Assembly (NCBI RefSeq): GCF_028389875.1
Contig: NC_084666.1
Location: 61,574,422 to 61,638,421, forward strand
Length of the DNA: 64,000 nucleotides
DNA from: Rhea pennata
Taxonomy: Eukaryota; Chordata; Aves; Rheiformes; Rheidae
Reading direction: 5' to 3'
The translations under genes and the position numbers were made by a program. Below are positions 25,275-38,731 of this stretch, in pieces. The notes beneath the pieces are model-generated. The model was not told the DNA's origin, did no database searches, and saw nothing but the letters and a program-made list of their open reading frames with translations. How positions within the stretch are numbered: the stretch's first letter is position 1; each line of letters starts with the position of its first letter.

Positions 25275-26524
25275 GTAAGTATAGACATGGTAGCTCACAA
25301 TGTATTGACCTAAGGTGATGGTCTCATATGATAAGTAATATGAAATTTGATCAGATTTGTAAGCATCAAGGATGTATGCAGGGGCCATCAAAATTAATTA
25401 CATTTGAGTATAAATTGTTGAAATGTGAAATCTCCTCAGGGAAGGATTTGGGAAAGTGTGGAATTCTTCAGGGAACCATTGAAATCTGCATTGCAATAGC
25501 TTGTTTCCTTAAGTTTCCTTAGGGATCATAGAGAATTTATAGTCAGGCTGTATTTTTTGTGGTTATGCTGCCTATGCCAGCTGCACAAAATTCCTTCTTG
25601 AATGAGTACACTCCATAAAAGTAATTATAAAAATGTGGAGATTCTTATTTTCATTTCCTTTAGTAGTTCTATAGAGACAACTTTTGTTAAGTAAGTAACC
25701 AGGGAATGCACATAGAGAAAGACATAAATGAGTCTGTGTATTTATTCTTCTTCATGCTGAGGACATTCAGAAAATGCTATTGTGTTTTCCTGCATGCTGT
25801 ATGCTATTTAATTGTAAGGATGTACACTATTTTATGAGACATACTAAAAAGAGCATCATAAGATTGACATTTCTTTGTGCATGCTTTGGGTGTGATGCAC
25901 AAGGGGTAATTCTGAAAGCCTCCAATGTAAACAATAACTCTCTTGTGGTGGGATCAATTAAAGACTGAATTGCTACTCTTAACTTTTCTGGTGTTGTTGC
26001 TTGAGAATGAGGTCCTCTTATCAATACAGAGCGAGATCTTTCCTTTCAAAGCAACACACAATAAAAGAAAGGAAAAACTGACCTCATTTGTCGGTAGCAG
26101 CACTGAGATGAACTGCAGCTCTGACCTATTTCTCCAGAGTTACAATTATCTGCTGTAATGGTACCACTTTACTTTTCAAATCCGGGATTACAGTACTTTG
26201 AGATTTAGAGAAGTTACTCTCTTCCCAGTTACAGACTTCATACTTCAGGGGCAAACTCATGTAAAGAATGAATGAATGAATGCATGTGAATGTCCAAAGA
26301 CAAGACATGTGATCATAATGAATTTGTAATTTTCATTTGAACATATTTTACATATATTTATATTTATGTATATAGACAGAACAATCTAAACTGAGGTCAT
26401 ATGGTGAGATATTTGGGTTTTGTTCATTTGGTTGCAGACTGTGTTTTGCTGAGGTATGATCAGCCCTTCTACATAACATGGGTACTATAAATATCAAAAA
26501 GATTTTAAGAAGTCATTTTCTTAC
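25275..26524. other. intergenic, nothing recognised
   Basis: AT-rich non-coding sequence. A small (GAAT)n run lies at about 26264-26280. Confidence 0.55.
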
Positions 26525-26625
26525 ACATTCAGGACCAAACCCCTAGGTGATAGAAGCTGATGTGGCTGCCTTTAAGTCAATTCAATACCTGTTTAAATCA
26601 ATGGAAGGAAACTGAATTACATTAT
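26525..26625. repeat. ancient amniote interspersed-repeat relic (tentative)
   Basis: The stretch 'aggaccaaacccctaggtga' ... 'ttaagtcaatt' ... 'aaatcaatgg' recalls the widespread old amniote repeat with 'gaccaaatcc...' ends and an 'ccattgaagtcaatgg' core. Other candidate copies are at 32143, 39645 and 52676. Confidence 0.35.
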
Positions 26626-28894
26626 AAAATGATATGGTGGTTTTTTTGATGTTGTTTTATTAAAAATTTATCCAACCTTACAAAACATTTTTTGCTAAGT
26701 TTCATATTCATCTATGTCACAAAAATGATTTTTTTTAAAAAAAAAAAAGTGTCATATTTTCTTCAAGTGAATTTTTCATAGTAAGTACTCCATCTTCAGA
26801 ACATATCATTTGTCTCTTTTGTTTTATCACTCAGGATACCCTTAGTAGTCTTCAAAGCAACATTGTGCTGGTAACAAACATCCCATAATGCAAAGCCTAC
26901 TCATGCAAAAATCATGAATCAGGTTCTTATGAAGCATATGATCAGTTCTGGAATTGAGTTTTCAGGAAATAACATACTTCTCATTTACTTTCTACTTTTT
27001 AGCATATTTTAAGCTTTTCTGTAGCCCATGAACTGTGGTAAAATACATAATACCACTCTTTTTATACAATCATATGCCAACTGTCATAGTATTCTCTAAA
27101 TCCTAAGTATGAGTGAAAGTTAACTGTTCAGTTTCAACAGCATAGTGCTTAGTTCATTCAGGAAATTCATTTCACATAGGTTAGACTTATTTTATCCAAT
27201 TGTCTTATTTTATCCATCTACAGTTTAATGGAAATTATTTCCTTTTTTGGTCACAGATCTACTCCATACAAGATGGTCAAATAAAATGGTTGTTCAGTGC
27301 TTGTTTTTCCCCTGTTGCCTTTCATCCCTGTCAGTAATATGCTATGAGCATCATGCACAGAGCGCAGAATGACCTCCTAGCCATGAATTTTAAAGAGAGA
27401 AACCTTTTCAAGGGTTATAGACAGCTGAGTTCAAACAAGGATAAGAAAGTAAACTATAACTGGAATCCCTTTAGTTAGGGGCTTCATTTGTTTTTTGATT
27501 CTTATGTGAAATCATTAAGTTTTGCTGTGAGGGAATGGTATTAACTGCAGTTTCAAGGAAGACATTTATGGCTCCATCCCTAGAGGGCGGATACACAGGC
27601 TAAAGCATCTGCTGGCATCAGCTAAATACGCAGGGAAGAATAAAAGTATTTGGAGAAACATTAGAATAAGCTTTGGCAGAGGCAGCTGAGAGATAAAATA
27701 TTGCTGCTGTTATTTAGGAAAGTTACTTAAACAAATTTCAAACTTTTCCTGTCCTTTTCCGTCAAGGTAGCAAAGAAGAGATTCAGATTCCACTAATGGA
27801 AAGTTTTGGAACAAAAGCAAACAGAGGATCTTCCCATAGTTTTCTCAAAAAATGAGACAGAACATTTTCATTACTCCTGAGTGACATTTACTCAGAATGT
27901 GCAGAAGGTGGGTATATTTGAAATGACAGGACAGTCCTGCTATAGAAATTAGAAAATACACTAGAATCTCCAACACTAACTAGAAGACTAAAACAAGCAT
28001 TGCTTTTGTTCTCTGAACAAAGCAACTAGGAAAATACATCAGAAAGGCAGATTACTAGATTAGTCTATTCAATCTTTACTCCTGTCTCTCCAGGGCATTT
28101 CATGTCCTCTTTGACTCTTGTGGATCTTAGCATAGCAATAATGTGCATTTTTAGATAAGATTTTTCTAATATATTTTTTGTGTGTATACACACACATTTT
28201 TTTGATACCAAGGCATATATATTAATACACTAAGTACAATGTCTACCATTGTATTACATGATTATTACCATTATTATTATAATGATTTACTCTTCATACC
28301 ATTAAAATAGTTGCATGCTTTCAAGGTCAAGGGTATTTATAAATATTCAACATTTAATATTTATTCAATATATATTCACATAAAATCTTAATAGTATCAA
28401 CAGATATCTTGATAAAGTCATAAGACTGCAAAGTTTGTCCTAAAAATTTCATGATGTATTACAGTTTCAATTAGAAGAAACATGCATTCAACCCTATCAT
28501 CTAGCTGAACTAAGTTGAAAGTCTTATCAAATACATTCAGAGACTACAAATAGATTGTATTGTCAGTCACTCTGACAACATCAGTTTCTGTTGACATCAG
28601 ATGAGTTCACATAGGGAATTTCCCACAGTGTACTCCTTGCATGTCTTCACAAAGTAAGACACAAGTATCAAAATGAAGTTTTTGGTGAATGTTACTGTAG
28701 GGGGAAATGTCTTTCCAAATTTCAATTCCTCAGAAGTGTCATCCATTTCTACATCAAATAGGGCTTATTCTGAGTTAAATGTCATCCATCTATCCATCAT
28801 TTCATGTCTGCTGCAAGCTGTAGTTGTTGGAGAATTTTATCCTCTGAATTCCTTGTATTGCCAGCAATGTAAAAATCTAATAAAAATAGATAGA
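26626..28894. other. intergenic, AT-rich
   Basis: No gene is seen. A 16-bp perfect palindrome TGTGTGTATACACACA occurs at 28179-28194, and AT-rich low complexity surrounds 28200-28390. Confidence 0.55.
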
Positions 28895-28940
28895 CAAAGG
28901 TGTGTATATACATATATACATGTACATATATATGTATATA
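28895..28940. repeat. (TA/CA)-rich microsatellite
   Basis: Alternating purine-pyrimidine run TGTGTATATACATATATACA and its continuation, ending GTATATAG. Confidence 0.85.
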
Positions 28941-29859
28941 GTTTGTATAGGTGGTTACTCATTCATACATGATGGAATATTTTAATATTAGGCAATGTTT
29001 CTAGATTATACACAAAATTCACGATTAGGAACTGTATCTCTGATGGATATTTTTTCTGAAGTTTGTCACAATTAACTACAAAACTGGGCAGGTTTTAAAT
29101 GTCAACTGTTGATTAAAAACAAATATGTTAAAAATCTGTGACCAGCTCACCCCTTTTCTCATATTTTCCTGCTAGTTTTAATGGTAATTTTTAAAGAAGA
29201 GGAAATAAAATTCATGTTCACCATCTATTATTTGACATTTAATGAAAGTCTTTGTTTGCCCAGTAGTGAGACAGTTTTAGCACCATTTGGGCTATAAATC
29301 ATTAGCCTCTGATTTGCAAAGCTGATACATTTTTAAAGGCAAAACAGATAAAGCCCTATATGGAAATGGCCACATCACCAAAAGTGCAGAGCCTCATCCA
29401 AGCATTAAAATACAAAACAGATGGAGGAAACCTTTCAGGGAAATATATATAGGGGAAAAAAGTACTATGAAATATAAGAAAAGAAAACTCTACCAGGCTC
29501 TACAGATTCACAGAAAGTGTTAGTGTACCAAGGATTAATTTTTCCAAAAATAAACAAAAGATACAACTATGAAGAAAGAAGTTCTCCTGTCTAGTCAGGA
29601 AATAGCATATACCAGCACAGGATTAACCCTGAGAGAGGAAAGTTGATTTCCTGTCCTAGAAAACACAACTTAAATTTCTACCTAACAACTAGTCTAGAAA
29701 AAAATATCCTCAGGTTGACTTGACAATTTCACAGATTAATTAAAAGAAAACAACAAAAAACTGCAACCCTGAACAGGTGTTTTGTCTGTTACAGGAGCCT
29801 TCATATTAATGAATCATATGCATTACAAAAACACCCCAGGGCTGGCCCACCTGAGGGCC
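28941..29859. other. intergenic, nothing recognised
   Basis: AT-rich DNA without identifiable features. Confidence 0.55.
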
Positions 29860-30005
29860 AAGAAATAGATCACAATTGTGCTTGGCACTGTGAAAACGCA
29901 GAGCATTAGTTCCTGCCTCAAAAAATTTAAGCTGTAAAGAGACATAGGGTGAAGAAAGTGGTAGAACACAAAGGCAAAGTGAACAGTGTTGCAGCGGTAA
30001 AACCA
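29860..30005 (+). mobile_element. ancient LINE-type repeat relic (tentative)
   Basis: The succession 'gcactgtgaaaacgcagag', 'agttcctgcctcaaaaaatt', 'taagctgtaaagagaca' and 'cacaaaggcaaagtgaac' resembles an old amniote repeat ('...agtccctgccccaaagagcttacaatctaaa...acagaggcacagagag...'). Family uncertain. Confidence 0.45.
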
Positions 30006-30276
30006 ATGGACATTCACGACTATTCCCTTTCTTCCAGGGAGGGGGTAGGTAATCAAATAGAAGGGAAATGAGAAAGCAAGAAAAGCTAGAGACCACAGCA
30101 GAGGAATGGCAATATGTGCATAGTAGGGTCTGCAAATAATTTGCAGGAATCTGAAATAATTTGCAATCTTTTGTTACTCATCTCAAGGTGGCGGGGCTAT
30201 GGAAATGTCATTGTTCTGGGTCAGAATTTTACTGCATTCAATGAACCTAAATATCTATTGAACGTTAGATGACCAC

Positions 30277-30441
30277 TAGATGTCTGCGTATCTAGAGTAC
30301 TCACCAGCTGGAAACAAGTGATTGGAGATATACAAGGTTTTATGTTGATCAATGATGGTTATAGGAATTTGTGGTGCTAGGATACATCAGAAGATAGATA
30401 GATATGTGGATATATTCAATTTTTAGCAGAAATAGAGAAAG
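30277..30441 (+). repeat. diverged direct duplication, copy A
   Basis: This segment aligns by eye with 35106-35276 in the same orientation. Shared anchors are 'gatgtct', 'ggaaaca', 'gggagata/tggagata', 'gatgatt/gatggtt' and 'agcagaaata'. Spacing between the ggaaaca and agcagaaat anchors is 115 bases here and 123 in copy B. The source family is unknown. Confidence 0.6.
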
Positions 30442-32142
30442 TAGAGCTCGTTCATTGCAGTAGACTATGATTTCAATGACTGTAAACAGCAGTTGGGTAA
30501 GACATCTGTGAATAATTTTTGTTTATGTTTTTTTATGTTTCTCCATCTTTTTAATGGGATTTGTAATATGTATGCCTCAACAAGAAGAGAGAATCTGAAG
30601 GTTACATTTCAAAGTCTGTGAAGTTTGTGTTTAAATCCATACTTTCAACACACCTAAGCTACGTGTGAATGCATCTTGGTGTCTTTACATGATCTACTGT
30701 AGATGTACAACATAACTTCCTGTATTCTTAGATTAGTAGGCTACTATTTATCTTTTAAAAAGTCAGCACTTTGTAAACAGACTTCCACAGTGAAGAAATA
30801 TTTATTTTACATAGACCACAAAAATTTTTACATGTGTAAGAGCAAAAACTTGAACTTAAGAAGTTACTGTGCCTTTCCATTTTCACTAACAGAAAGCAGA
30901 AAACAGTCTGCACAGAATATGAGTGAAAATGGAAGTTTCTTCTTGAGATATTCAAAGCTAGTAAGGTGGGAGGAGGAATAAACAAATCTTTGCCCTCAAG
31001 GCTATGTTAAGAAGGCATCAGGATTCAGTAACTGAAAGAAAAAATGGCACTACAAGTAGGGGCGCATTTTCCAAGATAGTCACCTCAATCTCTTTGATGA
31101 AGCAGTCTATAAAGGGTTAATTTTAGCACGTGAGCTCTAGGCAGAGAAAATGTAGTGCATAAGCCATGTAAGTTCATAAACTGTTCAGAGAGGAGTTATA
31201 CTTTGCTTAATCACAATATCTTAACTGACGCTTGCTTTGAAAGAATAATTTACTAAATAATATTTTTGACATTCTACCTTGGCTGTGGCTCCCCTCTTTC
31301 CTTCCTTACTACAGTTTTTATTCACTTGTTTATGAGGGGAAAAGCAATAGGTAAGAAAAACCTAATTGAGGAAAGATTAATGCAGTTCCACAGGAGAATA
31401 AGGAAATGATTTATTCTCTCCCTCCCTTCCACAGATATCTTGTTAGGGACACAGCCTAGCCTTACATATGCACCTTTAGTCCATTACTTCCTTCTTGTCC
31501 TTTGGGAGAAGTCTATCTCATGCAATTTATAGACTTGGCTTCCTTGTTTGTCTTCATGTTAATACTAAGACGCATTGACTGCATCTTATTCTCAGATACA
31601 AGTGAAGAGGGATTATCTAAGTTGAAAAATATGTCCGTTTGGCTTGCCACAACTAGTAGTTACCATAAAGAAAATGAAACTGGAGCCTCTCAGCTTGCAA
31701 GAAATGCAGACGTTTGAAAGAGTGGGATCCAGCAGAGCTATTGAAATAAAGCATCAAGTTCAGAAGAAATGGACAGGTTTGTGATCCTGCTCTATGATTT
31801 TGTTAAGGTGAGAGTTGATTAATGCTGGCAAGCATGCGGGAAGGAGAGAGGGAGGAAATACTTATTTTAAATAACAGTTTAATGAAAGGCTGTAAGAGGA
31901 GACAAAGAGAACACAAGAGTATGATCTAATTACTTATATAAATAACTCGGGGAAGGGAAAGGTGCTCGGGCCAAAAACTGCATGTATCACTTTCTTGCTA
32001 ACTATGTGTTTAAGACTGTGGTATATCAGAAGATGCTTTGTAGTTCTTTCTTGAAAGGAAAGCTTTGAAAACCACCCCATGGCATCATTGTAAAATTTTG
32101 TTCTGCAGTGGGACAGACTGTTACATCAACACAGAAAAGGGA
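30442..32142. other. intergenic, nothing recognised
   Basis: AT-rich non-coding DNA with no RNA gene, coding domain or repeat family that I can name. Confidence 0.55.
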
Positions 32143-32212
32143 CCTCCTTACTTATGGTCAAATTCAAAAGCTGCCGTTGATGTTAATAGGCCTGAATCAG
32201 ATGTTGGCCCTT
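32143..32212. repeat. ancient amniote interspersed-repeat relic (tentative)
   Basis: 'ggtcaaattcaaaagctgcc', then 'gttgatgttaataggcctga' and 'gatgttggccc', resembles the old repeat with ends of type 'ggtcaaattc...ggccc' and core 'ccattgacttcaatgg'. Confidence 0.35.
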
Positions 32213-35105
32213 TTTAGCAGACAATTATATTTACTGAGTATATCTGTATTTTTTACACTCAAAATGGCATTTTCGTTTTACTTTCCGTAACAGAGCAATG
32301 CTGCTGTTCTTCACTTTCTAGTATGCAACCGGTGCTTGATATTTCACCACCTCTCATCTTGCCAAACAATTTACTCCTGGAAACAAAGTTTGTGATACTC
32401 CTTTTATTCGTGGAAGCTGTCGTGGACAACATAGTGAACAAAGGGGTATTTTAAAAGCTTCCAGTGTTTTAACTCTGCTTGCCATGTATGTGTTTTTGTG
32501 CCCATTGCTTTCCTTTCTTAAGTTTTCACTTACATTCACTGCTATCATTTTTCTCTGTCTTCTGTTTGTTCTGTGGATTTGCCCATACTTTGCATAGAAG
32601 GATATATTGTTTAGAGCAGCAGCCTGACTTCCAAGGAAATTAGGGTAGCAATATTTATATTGCTTTATTGTCCCTTTCCTTTCTTTCAAAGTCAGGCTAC
32701 TTTTTAACCAGCACAGTTTTTTTTTTTCAAACTAAGTATGTGGAGTTTTGGAGCATATAATAAGTGTTTTTATGAAGTTCTAAATGATTGGTCGCATTTT
32801 TTAGTTTAATTCTTTTATCTCTTTTGATATAACATTATTTTTAATTTGTAAAACTGACAAACACCAAGTAAAGTATACCATCATTCACTGTTGGAACTGA
32901 CTTTTCAAGTTAGGGAGCTCCCTTGTAATTTGTGGAAATTCTGATTTCGTAATAGAAGCCTGAGGCAGCCATTCAAATTATAGATACTGAATTAATTAAG
33001 TACAATCATAGGCACTTAAAGAGCTAGAACTCCTACTCTTGATGTTCAAGGATGGTCTTGTAGCAGAAACTAATGATGAATTCCTCTTTCTGCTTCAGTT
33101 CCTAGAGCTTTGTTCAAGAAAGTAAGTATCTAAAGATTCCAATTCTTTTTACTTATCAGTTGCAATAGAAGAATAGAATGTCTGCCCTTCACTTTTGCTA
33201 TGATTCCTTGATATCTTTCTTGTCATCTTAATTTTTGATAAAATCTCAAATTTTATTTTGGTAAAATAAAATTTGGTATCTCTTTCTTGTTTATACTTTT
33301 CCGTTCTATTTTAGCTTAAGAGTCTCCCTACTAGTCTACCCTTCCTGTACCGTTCCCCATAAGATGAGAACTATCCAAAATGTCCTAAAATCTTTTACGC
33401 AGCCAGCGAAGTGCTTGCAAATTTTCTGTTTTCTTGTAGGCCAGGAAGAATTTCTAATAGGATCCTTTTAAATATTTTCTTCTATGTCTTTCTGAGTTAT
33501 TTGAAATATTATTTCATAATCTATGAGGTCATAAGTGCCAGTAGGCACTATTATCACTGGAGATTTGCCTGTCAGCTCCAGAAACATAACACTCCTCTAC
33601 TCCCACCTCATGTCCTTGTTCAAGGAAAACCATTCATAATCCTGCTGGTTTCTTTTTTACTGCAGAATCGAAAATTAATCGCAGTTCACTGTGAAACATG
33701 TTCAGCTCTCTAGTTGGGATGCTCAGCAATCCTCAGCTGTGCATTATAAACCTTTGTACTCCAATCCACCAGATCAGCCTTCTGGGATATTTTCTGCACT
33801 GCTAAAAACAAAATCAAGAAAGCAACCTTCCCCTGTGCATCTCTTTATTGTCTTCAAAACTCCTGTTAGTTGGTCTGTTCCCTGTGGACTAATTTTATAT
33901 CATTTGGTTGATTCCCTATGTGAGCATTTTGATCATATTTAATACTTTTGGAGAAAGCAAATGGGATGGAAATTTGGGAGTTATTTCTGAACAATGAGGT
34001 TCATTTTAAATAAAATTCTTTTGCTGAAAGGAATTAGTAATTATTTTCAGCTCATGAATAATCAGTATTTGAAAATGCTTTCCATTGATCTGTCTCTAAA
34101 TAAAATAGTGACATTTCTCCTCTCAATCTTAGATCAATTCACAGAATCTATCCTCATCTCCCCCAAACCATCGAACTCCAAAACTTAATACAGGGTCACA
34201 ATCAAATAGTCAGCAGGCCACAAGTACCAGCACTCAGGGAATATCTTGACTATGAGTAAGCTACTTTACTGCTCAGTAGATCACCAGAATACATTTTAAC
34301 CTTAGCAATTATTTTTCTAAAGGTCAATGACATCATGAAAGGAGACAAAAACTTATTTCTTTAGACAATTATAAGCAAAGATTACTTTCCACCTTGATAT
34401 TTATAGGGTCCCAGTCATCAAGAGGCTTGCAGCTAGAGGTTATATGTGTCTTCAGAGCCAATCCTGACAAAAGTTTGGAAAAGTTCCAAAACAGCTATGA
34501 CCCATGATTTCATTGTACGTGGCTAATTCTTTTTCCTGAAAGAAAATCTCACATATTTGGCAGTTAGTTTTGCATTAGAGAGATATCAAGGATTGTAAAT
34601 CCCTGAACAGCTATTATTATACAATCAAATTTTGTAACTTATATACATCTCCCCCATAAATACAGTAATATGCTGTTGAAGTCAGAAAAAAAGTAGAATT
34701 TGGAGACAGATCTTATTTTGTTACAAGCTATACAGCAGAAACTTGAGACCCTATTTTAAAGGAATGATTAGTTAGAAAAGGTATCAGTTAATATGTATCA
34801 GTACTTATGTGCACTCTTTCTAATTTCTTTCAGTTAAGTAGTCAGCTAGTTCGTCAATAAAGGGGAAAAGAACTATGTAAAATTTATATTTCAAAACCAA
34901 ATGGGGAACCAGTCATCCCACAGAAGCTGTCTTTCTCTCTGACACTAGGTGCCAGTGGAAGGATGACCTAGGTAAGAGAAAAAGTTTTGATAAATCAAAA
35001 ATTTAGTCTGCTGTACTATACTCATGCCACTGTCCAAGCTCTCTCTTCTTTGATAGGGAATCTCCTTTTTTGGACTAAATCCTCCCTAAATCTTGGATGT
35101 CTAGT
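32213..35105. other. intergenic, nothing recognised
   Basis: AT-rich DNA. Two very short exon-like acceptor/donor pairs (33099-33121 and 34949-34971) are probably chance. Confidence 0.5.
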
Positions 35106-35276
35106 TGGATGTCTAAGTATTTGGTTTCTTCATCAATTGGAAACAATTGATGGGAGATAGACTTGGCTTTATATCAATCAGATGATGATTATCAGATGGG
35201 ATTTGTGTTACTAGAATGTACCAGAAGGTATATAGCTATAAATACATGTGTATGTATTTTAAGCAGAAATATAGAA
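35106..35276 (+). repeat. diverged direct duplication, copy B
   Basis: Partner of 30277-30441, about 4.8 kb away in direct orientation. See copy A for the shared anchors. It is followed within 100 bases by a CR1-like relic, so it may be part of a larger old mobile element. Confidence 0.6.
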
Positions 35277-35379
35277 GAACTGGTGAGATCTCCTCCCAAA
35301 TAGTATCTAGAATTTGTTATAACCATATTCGAGAAAGAGAAAAATCAAATCAAAACAGCTGCCAGGGGAAGATTCTAGG

Positions 35380-35620
35380 ATGACAGTGAAATGGAAAACC
35401 TAACTTATGATAGGAGACTAAAAACAAGAGCTGAAAGAGAAGACCATTGCACACTCAACACAGAAGTGATATTAACAGCATTTAGAGACAAATGTAGTGG
35501 AAACTAAAGGACAACATTTGTACAGAACTAATGGCTACAAGCTATAAATGAATACATAAAGCAAAGATTTCTAGCCATTACTGTTATATTGGCATGGAAT
35601 AGAATTTCAATTTGATTAGC
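35380..35620 (+). mobile_element. ancient CR1-like LINE relic (tentative)
   Basis: Blocks such as 'ataggagactaaaaacaaga', 'agtgatattaacagcattta', 'aactaatggctacaagctat' and 'tggcatggaatagaatttc' follow the order of forward-strand CR1 3' regions ('aggctaaaagagct...', '...aatggctgcaagtt...', '...gttctggaatagactcc...'). Highly decayed. Confidence 0.45.
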
Positions 35621-38599
35621 AGAGGAAGGAGGAAGTCAGGCTAGAAAAAGGCAATGTTGGATGCAGCTATCTTTGATAGCACTTAATAAGCTAAAAGACC
35701 CGGGAACTTCCTTCTAGTCCTGTGTGTGTGTGGCAGGCCTAAAACAAAGGCAAGGCCTGCAGGCAAATTTACTTGCAAGGGAATCAGATGAAAATTTGGA
35801 AATGATGCCAAGTAGCTTATACATTTCTTGCTGAGATTTCCTGTTGCCTCAAATTTTGTTGCCCATGTTGCAGTTTCATAGATTAAATCCATTCTGTGCA
35901 ATTCTGTGAATATGATTAAAAAGAAACAATCTATCAAATAATCAGTTAAGCAAGCCTATTACTAAGTTAATGAAAGATGAACAGTGATCAAGTAGGGACT
36001 GCTATTGACAGTATGAAACAGAACCATTTAGTTCTACATGGCATTTGCTTTCATCGGGCTGTTTCCCATTCCTCCTCTCAGAGACTATTAATTTGATAGC
36101 ATTCGAACTAATCTGGTGACTCTGTGCATTTTATATAGCAAGCAAAATCATTTAGTTTTAGGCCACTGTAGATTATCATAATCAATTTATCTCCATTTTT
36201 TTCAGTGAAAAATTTGTCACAAATCAACTATTCTCCCACTATCAAATCTTTACAAAATTCTGTCAAAAATATTATTCGTTGAAAAAACTTTTCTGAATCT
36301 TTGCAATGGATATAAAAGTCATAATCTGAAAATAGTCCTTTATAGGCATACATCGTGATCTAATAAACACATTTTCCCTACAGTAATAACCTCACTGTTT
36401 CTTAAATTATTCCAAATTTTTATCAAGAAAGACAAAACCTTTTCCAAGTTGAATAGGAAATGGTACCCAGGTGTTTTACACTGTTCCTCCAGGGTTTGTT
36501 TTTACTTTTTTAAAAAACTAAAATGTTGGCCAAAAGTTTAGCATGTCAATCATCTCTTGGCTTTAGATCTGTAGCAGAGGTTATCTGCTTCCTACATGAT
36601 CATCGTTGCAGGTTGTACACCTTAGAATTGTATATGAGCTAGATTATTTTTCCTGATCCAGGATTCCCTATAGGAGCCCGTTTATTCTCTACAGCTGTTC
36701 TTCCAAATGAGCTCTTTCAGTTTTAATGATGACCAGGTAGTTTTCAAGCTATCAACAGATAACCTCTCCAGAAGGCTTGGCCATAAAGCTGGCAATTCAT
36801 CACAGGCATGGCTGAACCCAGGTCCCCTGTAAAAGCTAGCTAGTCTGTGAGAAAGCCATTACCTGCTTACATTTGGATTCTTCTGTCATAGTTATTAAAG
36901 CCAGAAGAGAGCATTAGATCACCATGTCTGATGTCCGTTGTAAAACAGACTTATATTTCATTAAGTTACCTCTGAACTAAGCGTAGCAACCTGTATCTGA
37001 TAAAAGCATGTTTTTGAGAAGGGCAGTCAGTGTTGACTTAGAAGCATGGAAAGATAGGGAAACATTCAGTTCTGGAGTAGTTTGCTTCCTATTCAGTTAC
37101 TGGTAAACACTGGGAAGTATCTCTACCTTGAATTTCTCAGTTCTTGTTATTCTGTTCACCAGCTCATGGTAACTTAAATTTTCAATATTTGACCTAATGC
37201 ACATAACTTTAACTACGGCATTTGCTTATAAATAATTTTCGTAAAAGCATATACATTCCTGCTATATAAACATGTAAAATGATTTCCTTCCAAGTAGAAG
37301 TTCACTTATTAAATGTATCCATCCACCTGAAAAATATCTGAAAGATAGAGCAAACTTACAGTTCGGGAAAAATAGCAGGGACTGATATTCAACCCTACTT
37401 GTTAAGCACAACACGCTATATAAAAAAAGCATCTAAGTCTCAGCTGAACGTCCTCCTTATTACTAGCTCATCTTTTTCACACAAGAGATTTGTGATGTTT
37501 TCGTGAGTTTGCAAAAATGTGTGTATTTGGTAGAACCTACACAGTTACTGATGCTTGATATGATTCATCTTTTTTACTTCAAAAAGAAATGAATGAACCT
37601 TGAAAATGACTGCAGGGAGAAGGAGAACTACATAGAACTACTTTGCTTTAGTCATCCAAAAAAGTATTTTCCTCAAGTCAGAGGTTTAAAGGTCAGGTAA
37701 GTGTCTTATTTTTTTTCAGCTGAGATTAAGAAGGTGATGAAAGAAGCAACACAACTAGAGTCCTGTCTTCACATTGTGAAGTAAAGGAGCAATCTTCTAT
37801 CACAGATGAAGTTATTCTTTTACAGATAATGGGTGAGTTTATTCATTAAGCTATTGTTGTTCATTCTTCTAGCGATGTTAATTTATAAATGCAGACAAGA
37901 AGGTACCTTCTAAACTCTGTGGCAGAGCTGTTGAAATAAATACAAAGCTTCTATCTCCCAATTTCCTGGGACATGTTAATACTTCATTTGCAAGTTTGTC
38001 AGAAGTAAAGCAGCTTGAATAGTTTTTTTTTTTTTTTTTTTAAGTGGTCTCTGAAATATTATCAGTGCTGTGTACATAGCAGATAAAGCTAGATTCAGGA
38101 TGCCAAAAAGCTTACATGATGCCTCTTTCGCTTGCAAGATACTCAGCTGGGCTGCTGTTGCTCAGAAAAGTGATGGCTGAGACTGAAGAACAGCACGTCA
38201 CTTGCACTAACAAGCCCATTAGTCATGGCTGGCAAACAAGACTGCTTTGAAATAAGAAACTAGCTTGTCTGGGAGGGTAAGCCAGCCAATTAGATACATA
38301 TACATGATGATTACTGTGGGATACATAAACTAGTGTTTTTTACTACATTCGCAGCTGTAACACTGGCTAAAGTTACCTCCACGTCAAGAGTTCAGTAAAA
38401 CTATCCAATGAACTACTTGTGAGTGCTTTGAACAGCTTTCCTTTAAAGAGACATCTTCTGCGATACAATGTAGCTCTCTGCAAATCACAAAATCTCACAG
38501 GCTTATCCCCCTTGCATCCCTCTTCACTATCTATATATACAGGATATAGTATGTATTATTATAAAAGTCAGCTGTGCAGGATGGTGGGGAGGTAGCAAT
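35621..38599. other. intergenic, nothing recognised
   Basis: AT-rich DNA with a 19-base T-run at 38023-38041. A consensus donor CAG|GTAAGT lies at 37694-37702 with a weak acceptor at 37651. No coding resemblance. Confidence 0.55.
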
Positions 38600-38731
38600 G
38601 GACTGCAGAAAGCAGCTAGGCTCAGTACTCAAATGCATATATGGCATTTCCTCTTGCCACTGTAACAGACAGAATACAGGGCTAGATAGGCCTCGGTTTG
38701 ACGCAGCAGGGCATTTCTTATGTTCTTATGC
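38600..38731 (+). mobile_element. ancient CR1/L3-type LINE 3' end
   Basis: The run 'acagggctagataggcctcg', 'gtttgacgcagcagggcatt' and the tandem tail TTCTTATGTTCTTATG (38715-38730) match the classic old CR1/L3 3' end ('...tactgggctagatggacc', 'tttggtctgacccagtaggg', 'ttcttatgttcttatg'). The octamer tail marks the true 3' terminus. Confidence 0.8.

Noticed and set aside
33099-33121. Micro-exon-like acceptor/donor pair of 23 bases (also 34949-34971)
   Set aside because: Very short, no reading-frame or conservation support; such pairs are expected by chance over this length of AT-rich DNA.
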